From assembly GCF_026262575.1 (NCBI RefSeq), contig NZ_JAPKFL010000016.1:92670-156669 (forward strand): DNA of 64,000 nt, written 5' to 3'. Numbering within the stretch: the stretch's first letter is position 1; each line of letters starts with the position of its first letter. This document shows, piece by piece, positions 58,236 through 64,000 of the stretch. The notes beneath the pieces are model-generated. The model was not told the DNA's origin. It made no database searches and worked only from the letters and a program-made list of their open reading frames with translations. This DNA is from Streptomyces marinisediminis (GTDB lineage Bacteria; Actinomycetota; Actinomycetes; Streptomycetales; Streptomycetaceae). The translations under genes were made by a program, and so were the position numbers.

Positions 58236-59132
58236 TCAGGTGCAGTGGGTGCTCCGGTACTCCTCGATGGTGTCGTTGTCCGCCTGCGGCGGCGGGCACA
58301 GGAACCGCTCGTAGCGGCTGTCGTTGTCGACCTGGAGCTTCAGCCAGGACACGGTGTACTGCGCGAGGGTGCCGTCGAAGCCGGTCGGGGTGAGGTGGGT
58401 ACCGTCGTTGAGCTCCAGATACGCCTTGTCCCGCGACCCGTGGCTCTCATAGAACGGCTCGGCGTGTTGTCCCACGGGGGTGACGCCGTCGTTCTCACCA
58501 CCGAAGATCATGGTGGGTACCGTGGTGTTGGACCAGCTCTTCCACCAGTGGTACGGGGTGATCGGGAGGCTCGCCCGGAGGGTGGGACGGAGGTACGAGG
58601 CGCGCAGGGCGCCGCCGCCGCCCATGGAGTGTCCGGCGACGGCCAGGCGGTCGGGATCGACCCGGTCCTTCACGGCGCTCCGCTCCGTGATGTGGTCCAG
58701 CGCGTCGAGCAGTTGCTCACCGCGCGCGTCGGGCTGGTCGTACACGGACTCCGTGTCGATGGTGAAGACCACGAAGCCATGCGAGGCCAGCGTCCGGCCG
58801 TACCAGGAGATGGAGTCCTGACGGCCGGTGTACCCGGGGGAGACCGCTATGGCGCCGAACGTACCTTCGCTGTCGTCGGTCGGGTAGTAGAGCGTCCCGC
58901 CGTCGAAGGTGGGCTGGTCGGGCACGGTGGCCGTCGCGATCTCGAACGGCCCGTCCTGCTGCCGCAGGGCCTCGGCCGTCGGGACGGGCCCGCGCGGGAA
59001 CTCCGGCTCCGCCGCCGCGTCGGCGGCGGAGGCGGGAGTCAGGCCGGTGGCGCACAGCGCCGTGCCGAGGGCGACCGCACCGGCGCCTTTCGTCAGCCGC
59101 TGGTACGCGCGGGGACGGGAACGGTGCTTCAT
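58236..59132 (-). CDS. Secreted cutinase / PET hydrolase-like polyester hydrolase
   Basis: This 298-residue secreted enzyme has a signal of about 36 residues (ALGTALCATGLTPASA|A) and the bacterial cutinase fold. Ser 169 lies in AVAGHSMGGGG, with Asp 215 (GGENDGVTP) and His 246 (NDGTHLTPT) completing the triad. Tyr 101 in SPGYTG and Met 170 form the oxyanion hole. FLCPPP and EEYRSTHCT carry the conserved C-terminal disulfide cysteines. It closely follows Thermobifida cutinases that hydrolyse PET and cutin. The substrate-stacking Trp of the PWH motif is Tyr 194 here (PYHWWKSW). It is the last gene of a run of three secreted hydrolases. ATG 59132 follows AGGAGGTCACC. Confidence 0.93.
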   Translation of the reverse strand: MKHRSRPRAYQRLTKGAGAVALGTALCATGLTPASAADAAAEPEFPRGPVPTAEALRQQDGPFEIATATVPDQPTFDGGTLYYPTDDSEGTFGAIAVSPGYTGRQDSISWYGRTLASHGFVVFTIDTESVYDQPDARGEQLLDALDHITERSAVKDRVDPDRLAVAGHSMGGGGALRASYLRPTLRASLPITPYHWWKSWSNTTVPTMIFGGENDGVTPVGQHAEPFYESHGSRDKAYLELNDGTHLTPTGFDGTLAQYTVSWLKLQVDNDSRYERFLCPPPQADNDTIEEYRSTHCT

Positions 59133-59243
59133 GGTGACCTCCTGTGGTCGTCCGAGGTGGGGGGTGTCGGCGGTCGCCGGGTGGTGCTCGGTGGCCGCTT
59201 CCCGACTGCCCGGTGGGTGCCGGGCGCTTGCCGGGGTGCTGGG

Positions 59244-60866
59244 TCAGGGGACGTCGGCGGAGGCCGCCTCGCGCAGCACCGCCCGCCCGTCCGCGGGGGT
59301 CAGAAACCGGTCGGCGACCAGCTGCCGCACGGAACGGGCGACCGCCCGCACGTAGCTGCCGTGCGAGGGGTAGAGCTCCCTGAGGCGTTCGTGGGTGAAG
59401 GGCACCTCGTGCCCGGCGATGGCGCAGAACGAGGCCCCCGTCGAGCTGCCGTTCCAGGTGCTGGTGGGTACGTCGAGGTAGGGGGAGCGCAGTCCTCCGC
59501 GTACGTTGCCGAACCGGTCCAGGACCGGCTCGCCGTCCGCGACCTCGATGGGCTCCGCGCGCGGTGGGGCGACGCCGTGCCGGACCCACCGGTCGAGGTT
59601 GCTGAGCATGGCGTCGAAGAAGATGTGGCCCGGCAGGCGGCTGCGCGGCCCCTCGTCGCACGCCATGGGCGGGACCTTGCGGCCGGCGGCCTCGATGTCG
59701 GCGCCGGACGCGGAGTACAGCAGCTCCTCGGGGGTGGCGTGCCCGGCACCGGCCATCTCGTAGTAACGGAAGCGGTCGCCCGGTGTGTCGCTGTCGGGGC
59801 GCCGGGCATCCCTCCCCGTCAGATAGTCGGACTGGGTCATGACGTGCATGATCGGCACGCCCACGTCCCGGAACCGCTGACGCGGATCTCCCGGCGGCGG
59901 AGCCGCGGCACACTGGTTGACCGGCATGGCTCCGACGAACCGCCCGCCGGAGGCCGCGACGATGTAGCCGTCGAACAGGGGCCGACCGAGGGCGCGGACG
60001 TCCAGGGGGTGCACGGCACCGATGTAGGTCTGCAGATAGCCGCCGGTCTGCGAGTAGCCGAAGCCGTAGAGCTTTTGCACGCCGCGCACCGGACTCGTCC
60101 CCCGGTCGCTGCGGAGCAGCGCGCCGACCTGCCGGTACATGTCCCAGACCAGCCCGTTCTCCGTCGCGCGCGAACTGTCACCGGGGAACAAGGACTGCAG
60201 GTCCGTGCAGTTGCGCTCGTCGTGCAGCGGCAGCGGATTGGCCATGGAGAGCGCTCCGTAGCGCTGCGGGTCGAAGTTCTTCAGCGCCTCGACGGCCACG
60301 GGCTTGGCGGTGATGCCGACCCAGGCGTCCCCGTTCCGCACGATCTGGCGGCGCATGGCGGCCCAGCCGATGTTGAGGTCGAACATGTTGGAGGGGTTGA
60401 GCATCTCGACCACGACGTTGCCGCTGAACCGGCGCGGGTTCTCCGGCTGCCGCACCAGCATGCGGGTCGTGTAGGGGGCGTCGCCGGTCCGTACTCGGGC
60501 TGGTCCCGGTTCCGGCCAGTCGTAGACGTTGGCCCTGCCGGAAACGAGGTACTCCCCCTCGGTGTAGCCGTAACGCTCGAGACGCTCCGGTACGCGCTGA
60601 TGGGCCGCCCCGCCGAAGGCGTGCGAGGCGCCGGTCTGCGGCACGGGCCCCGACACATCGGGCAGGGGGATCCCCGGGGCCCCGTCTACGTGGAGCGTGG
60701 CGCTGTCGGCGGGCGCGGCAGGTGCGGCGGACGCGGTCGTGACACCGCCCGTCGCCACCCCGAGAAGGACGGCCGCGCCGAGCGAGAGGAGTACCGGGTG
60801 GTGGCCGGCCCGCCGCCGTCCTGACACGGGGCCGGCGGGCGAGAAGATGGGGAGGAGTGCGCGCAC
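59244..60866 (-). CDS. Secreted alpha/beta hydrolase domain protein (Abhydrolase_10 type)
   Basis: This 540-residue protein begins with GTG 60866 and a signal with a hydrophobic stretch HPVLLSLGAAVLLGVATGGV before SAAPAAPADS. The body has the alpha/beta hydrolase domain family pattern: RMLVRQPENPRRFSGNVVVE, MLNPSNMFDLNIGWAAM, the nucleophile Ser in LYGFGYSQTGGYLQTYIGA, Asp near PIMHVMTQSDYLTG and His in EMAGAGHATPEE. Members of this family are secreted and act on unknown, possibly polymeric, substrates. The gene starts two bases after the esterase stop, with GGAG inside that gene as ribosome site, so the two are one transcription unit. The cutinase gene follows after 111 bases. Confidence 0.88.
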   Translation of the reverse strand: MRALLPIFSPAGPVSGRRRAGHHPVLLSLGAAVLLGVATGGVTTASAAPAAPADSATLHVDGAPGIPLPDVSGPVPQTGASHAFGGAAHQRVPERLERYGYTEGEYLVSGRANVYDWPEPGPARVRTGDAPYTTRMLVRQPENPRRFSGNVVVEMLNPSNMFDLNIGWAAMRRQIVRNGDAWVGITAKPVAVEALKNFDPQRYGALSMANPLPLHDERNCTDLQSLFPGDSSRATENGLVWDMYRQVGALLRSDRGTSPVRGVQKLYGFGYSQTGGYLQTYIGAVHPLDVRALGRPLFDGYIVAASGGRFVGAMPVNQCAAAPPPGDPRQRFRDVGVPIMHVMTQSDYLTGRDARRPDSDTPGDRFRYYEMAGAGHATPEELLYSASGADIEAAGRKVPPMACDEGPRSRLPGHIFFDAMLSNLDRWVRHGVAPPRAEPIEVADGEPVLDRFGNVRGGLRSPYLDVPTSTWNGSSTGASFCAIAGHEVPFTHERLRELYPSHGSYVRAVARSVRQLVADRFLTPADGRAVLREAASADVP

Positions 60867-60868
60867 GG

Positions 60869-61831
60869 TCAGCGCTCCGCGACGAGGTGGTCGGCGAGGA
60901 AGTCCAGTGCGGTGGGCAGCCCGCTGATCCAGTACGACCACTCGTGGGCGCCTTCCCGGGACATGAAGCGGTGCTCCACCTTCTTACGGGTGAGCGCCAT
61001 GTGCAGGTCGGCGTTCCCCGCGAAGAACTGGTCGTAAGCGCCGCAGTCCAGGTACCAGGCGGTCCGCGAGAGGGTTTCCGTATCGGTGCGGTTGATGGTG
61101 TCGAGCACGTTCCACTGCCGGTAGAGGTCGTTGAGCCGGTCCCGCCCCCTCAGGTCGGCGCCCCAGGCACGGGCGTAACGCCAGTTGTATCCCTCCAGGT
61201 CGAGCGCCATGTGCTCGGCGTCCGTCCGGATGCCCGCGCTGAGCGCGAACGACGCCGCGAACCACCCGGGCGCACGCAGGGCGAACGACAGCGCGCCGAA
61301 TCCCCCCATGGAGAGGCCGCCCAGGCTCCTCCGCTCGGCCGCGCCTCCCGCGTGGTAGCGGTCCTCGATGTGGGGCAGGAACTCCTCCATGATCATGTCG
61401 GCGTACCGAAACGAGCCGTCCGCGTCGTTCATGTAGTACGTCGCCGGCTGCCGGTCCCCGGGCGTGGCCGGGTCGCGCCGCGCGTCGGGCATGGCCACGA
61501 CCAGCGGGGGGATGCGGCGACGGGCGATCGCCCGGTCCAGAATCCGCCGGGCCTGCCCCAGCCGCAGCCAGTCGGTGTGCGAGCCCCCGAGCCCGTGCAG
61601 CAGGCAGAGCACCGGATACCTGCGCCCGCGGCGACGGCCGGGCGGGAGGTAGAGGGAGTACAACACGTCGGTACCGAGCACGCGGCTGCGCATCGACACC
61701 TTCTCCAGCACACGTCCGGCCGGGCCGCCCCGGGCCTGGGCCTGGGCCTGGGCCTGGGCCGGGACGGTGCTCATGCCGGACAGCGCCACGGCCGTGGCGC
61801 CGGACGCGGTCAGCAGGGATCTACGTTTCAC
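60869..61831 (-). CDS. Secreted esterase of the esterase D / antigen 85-like family
   Basis: This 320-residue protein starts at GTG 61831 (AGGAG eight bases upstream) with a twin-arginine-like signal MKRRSLLTASGATAVALSGM, then an Ala-Gln repeat (AQAQAQAQA) coded by tandem hexamers at 61735-61765. The alpha/beta hydrolase core has YPVLCLLHGLGGSHTDWLRL, the nucleophile Ser in LGGLSMGGFGALSFAL, Asp in WYLDCGAYDQFF and His in SREGAHEWSYW. The family includes feruloyl esterases, S-formylglutathione hydrolases and mycolyltransferases; a secreted esterase role fits here. It is the first gene of the three-gene operon, divergent from the SLC13 transporter. Substrate is unknown. Confidence 0.9.
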   Translation of the reverse strand: MKRRSLLTASGATAVALSGMSTVPAQAQAQAQARGGPAGRVLEKVSMRSRVLGTDVLYSLYLPPGRRRGRRYPVLCLLHGLGGSHTDWLRLGQARRILDRAIARRRIPPLVVAMPDARRDPATPGDRQPATYYMNDADGSFRYADMIMEEFLPHIEDRYHAGGAAERRSLGGLSMGGFGALSFALRAPGWFAASFALSAGIRTDAEHMALDLEGYNWRYARAWGADLRGRDRLNDLYRQWNVLDTINRTDTETLSRTAWYLDCGAYDQFFAGNADLHMALTRKKVEHRFMSREGAHEWSYWISGLPTALDFLADHLVAER

Positions 61832-62501
61832 TGCGGGTGCTCCTGTCTGGAAGAAGCGGCCTGTCCTGCGGCAGTGCCGTCGAGGTGCCGGCCGAAGTAC
61901 CGGCCCGGGCGGGCCGCGGCCCTGGGTACGGCCGGATTCGCTGATCACCGTAAGGACCGTCCGCGGAATTCCGTTGTCCGGCACCGACAACGTTTCCGTG
62001 GACGTTGTCCGGCGGGCCTGTCGGCTATGCCGCAGCCGGACCGCACCCTCCCGCCGCCGGCCGGGTCCGCAGGACAGGGCGGTGACCTGGGCATCTCGCC
62101 CGTCACCGCGTCCGGGCCCGCCTTCCTCGACGCCGCCTGCCTCGCGGCCGGGCGGCCCTCCACGGCAGCGCCGTCGCGGTCACCTCGCGCACGGCGGCGG
62201 TCTCACCGACGTCCACCTGGTGCTACTTTCCTCGTCCGCCGGCGGCACCCCAGACCGCGCGGCGGCGAGGTCACGACGGGGAGAGCGGGACGGAACGGAG
62301 GGGACCGGTGCTGGTCCACGGGCTACCCCCGCGGTCGGCGGTGAGGCACACCACCCAGCGCCCCCGCGCAGTCGGCACGTCCGCCGGCGTCCGTCCGTCC
62401 GTCGGCCGGTCCGCACGAGCACCGTCGCCGGCCGGTCCGCACGTGCACCGTCGACCTCGGCCTATGGCATCCACCAAGAACCACCTGACGAGGGAGCGCG
62501 T
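61832..62501. other. Divergent intergenic region with CGTTGTC repeat elements
   Basis: About 670 bases between the esterase operon and the transporter gene. It contains CGTTGTC (61972-61978), its inverted copy GACAACG (61986-61992) and a further CGTTGTC (62003-62009). No other gene is supported; weak frames with FLDAACLAA-like residues near 62130 are not enough to call one. Confidence 0.6.
61972..62009. promoter_or_regulatory. Three CGTTGTC half-sites (inverted plus direct) in the esterase/transporter divergent region
   Basis: CGTTGTC at 61972-61978 and GACAACG at 61986-61992 form an inverted repeat with a 7-base spacer, and a second CGTTGTC lies at 62003-62009. Such sets are typical of regulator binding sites. 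The LuxR-type regulator at 55875 is a candidate ligand. Confidence 0.45.
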
Positions 62502-64000
62502 ATGTCAGTGACCGAGGCCGAGAGCCAGCCGGGGGACGCCCCCGCCCGCGAGGTGGCGCCGCGCCAGTGGATCGGCCTCGCGGCCGGGGTGGTGCTCGCG
62601 CTCATCGTGCGGTTCGTGCTCCCCGACTCGCTGTCCGCGGACGGCAAGAGCGTCGCCGCGGTGGCCACCTTGATGGCCGTGTGGTGGATGACCGAGGCCA
62701 TCCCGCTGGCGGCCACCGCGCTGGCGCCGCTGGTGCTGATGCCGCTGCTGGGCGTCGCTCCCGTAGGGGACGTCGCCGCTCCCTACGCGAGCGCCACCAT
62801 CTTTCTGTTCATGGGCGGCTTCATCATCGCCCTGGCCATGACGCGGTGGAACCTGCACACCCGGTTCGCCCTCGGCACCGTGCTCCTCGTGGGCACCAGT
62901 CCGGTACGGATGATCGGCGGCTTCATGCTGGCCACCGGCCTGCTGAGCATGTGGATCTCCAACACCGCCACCGCCGTGATGATGCTGCCCATCGGGGTGG
63001 CCGTCCTGGGCCTGGTCGCCCAACTGCGGGACGGGCGTCAGGACCCCAACTTCGCCACCGCCCTGATGCTCGGTATCGCCTACGCGGCGTCCATCGGCTC
63101 GCTCGGCACGGTCATCGGTACCCCGCCGAACGCCTTCCTGCAGAGCCACCTGAAGGCGGAGTACGGCATCGACATCAGCTTCTTCCAGTGGATGCTCTTC
63201 GGCGTGCCGGTAGCCGCCGTGTTCCTGGTGCTCGCCTGGCTGGTGCTCACCCGGGTGGTCTTCAAGCCGAAGATCACCGAGATCGCCGGGGCCCGCGAGA
63301 TGATCGAGGAACGCAAGCGGGCGCTCGGCCGCATGGACCGGCCCCAGTGGACGGTGCTGGCCGTCTTCGCCGGGGCCGCGGCGTCCTGGGTGCTGGTCGG
63401 CGTCCTCAAGCCGCATGTGACCTGGGTGGCGGAGCACACCTCGGACGCGGGCGTCGCGATGCTGGCGGCACTGCTGCTGTTCACCCTGCCCGCCGAGCGG
63501 GGCGGCGGCAGGCGGGTGCTCGCCTGGGAGGACACCCGGGATCTGCCGTGGGGCATCCTGCTGCTCTTCGGAGGCGGGCTCAGCCTCTCCGGACAGTTCG
63601 GCGCGGACGCCAGCGGGCTGGGCCCGTGGATCGGCGACCAGGTCGGCGGACTCGACGCGCTGCCCGTTCTGCTGCTGGTCCTCGTCATCGCCGTGGTGAT
63701 CCTGCTGCTGACCGAGCTGACCAGCAACACCGCCACCACCGCCACCTTCGTCCCCATCATGGCGGCGGTCGCCGTCGGGCTCGACCAGGACGTGATGCTC
63801 CTTGCGCTGCCCGTGGCGCTCGCCGCCACCTGCGCGTTCATGCTCCCGGTCGCCACCCCGCCCAACGCGGTGGTCTTCAGCTCCGGCCACGTGACGATCG
63901 GACAGATGATCCGGGGCGGAGTCCTGCTCAACGCGACCGCCGTCATCCTGGTGACGCTGGCCGTCTACACCACCGGCGTATGGGTGTTCGGCATCAGTCT
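62502..64000 (+). CDS. SLC13/DASS-family anion (dicarboxylate) transporter, 3' end cut by window
   Basis: This frame starts at ATG 62502 (GAGGGAG upstream) and stays open to the window end, giving 499 residues without a stop. It is a SLC13/DASS transporter: MAVWWMTEAIPLAATALAPL, SNTATAVMMLPIGVAVLGLV (first SNT motif), GTVIGTPPNAFLQSHL, and a second repeat with ELTSNTATTATFVPIMAAVA and LPVATPPNAVVFSSG. The twin SNT and TPPNA motifs are the sodium and substrate sites. Members carry di- and tricarboxylates such as succinate, malate or citrate. Divergent from three secreted hydrolases, it may import acids released from ester polymers. Frame length and ~12 hydrophobic segments fit a full-length protein of about 500 residues, so only a few codons may be missing. 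Confidence 0.92.
   Translation, partial: MSVTEAESQPGDAPAREVAPRQWIGLAAGVVLALIVRFVLPDSLSADGKSVAAVATLMAVWWMTEAIPLAATALAPLVLMPLLGVAPVGDVAAPYASATIFLFMGGFIIALAMTRWNLHTRFALGTVLLVGTSPVRMIGGFMLATGLLSMWISNTATAVMMLPIGVAVLGLVAQLRDGRQDPNFATALMLGIAYAASIGSLGTVIGTPPNAFLQSHLKAEYGIDISFFQWMLFGVPVAAVFLVLAWLVLTRVVFKPKITEIAGAREMIEERKRALGRMDRPQWTVLAVFAGAAASWVLVGVLKPHVTWVAEHTSDAGVAMLAALLLFTLPAERGGGRRVLAWEDTRDLPWGILLLFGGGLSLSGQFGADASGLGPWIGDQVGGLDALPVLLLVLVIAVVILLLTELTSNTATTATFVPIMAAVAVGLDQDVMLLALPVALAATCAFMLPVATPPNAVVFSSGHVTIGQMIRGGVLLNATAVILVTLAVYTTGVWVFGIS

Noticed and set aside
62081..62240. Possible decayed STAS or anti-sigma antagonist gene (FLDAACLAA-like residues)
   Set aside because: Similarity is confined to a few residues, the frame is lost at once and no start or ribosome site is present.
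62505..63890. Long open frame on the minus strand across the SLC13 transporter
   Set aside because: Antisense to twin SNT/TPPN motifs; product is Gly/His/Gln-rich and non-biological in appearance.

Overview
The window is very GC-rich, uses many GTG starts and strong GGAGG-type ribosome sites, and carries markers typical of Streptomyces or a close relative: an RppA-type naphthalene synthase, a secreted chitin-active LPMO with a DasR-type dre box, a SpoIIE-type phosphatase, many secreted hydrolases and HTH regulators. No tRNA, rRNA, CRISPR array, transposase or phage gene was seen. The species cannot be named from the sequence alone.

Left part (1-17.5 kb). The 3' end of rppA, two small conserved proteins, and a UvrA-like ABC ATPase / AraC / VOC group come first. 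A three-gene membrane formate dehydrogenase operon follows, with Cys instead of selenocysteine. Next is a chitin-related block (beta-helix protein, FN3 lipoprotein, AA10 LPMO) with two dre-like boxes. A DoxX-like gene and a PP2C phosphatase close this part.

Central part (17.8-48.7 kb). This is the most interesting region, an approximately 31 kb catabolic supercluster in two modules. Module A (17.8-29.4 kb) combines gamma-glutamylation genes (glutamine synthetase-like, two class I glutaminase-like hydrolases, a puuC-like aldehyde dehydrogenase broken by an amber codon) with a homoprotocatechuate-type meta-cleavage operon (extradiol dioxygenase, hpaE-like dehydrogenase, FAH-family enzyme, an acetoacetate-decarboxylase-like protein). 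It also has an amidohydrolase and a MarR regulator. Four promoter regions share the inverted repeat GTTTG-N4-CAAAC. Module B (29.4-48.7 kb) has a seven-gene operon: hydrolase, Liv-type ABC transporter with a fused LivM-LivG protein, alcohol dehydrogenase and aldo/keto reductase. It then repeats much of the chemistry of module A: a second amidohydrolase, aldo/keto reductase, extradiol dioxygenase, FAH enzyme (fused to RraA) and hpaE-like dehydrogenase. A DapA-type aldolase, methyltransferase, SDR and GntR/FCD regulator are added. A motif close to CGTANNTGAT recurs at the divergent promoters of module B. The inferred role is uptake of an amine- or amide-bearing aromatic compound, removal of nitrogen through gamma-glutamyl intermediates, and ring cleavage to central metabolites.

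Right part (48.7-64 kb). A frameshifted DUF1203 gene, a VOC protein, a LysR/EamA divergent pair, TerD, and a PucR-type regulator split by an amber codon lead to a large ATPase-LuxR regulator. The last block is three secreted alpha/beta hydrolases, including a PETase-like cutinase, divergent from an SLC13 dicarboxylate transporter that runs off the window. A polyester or ester polymer scavenging locus is inferred.
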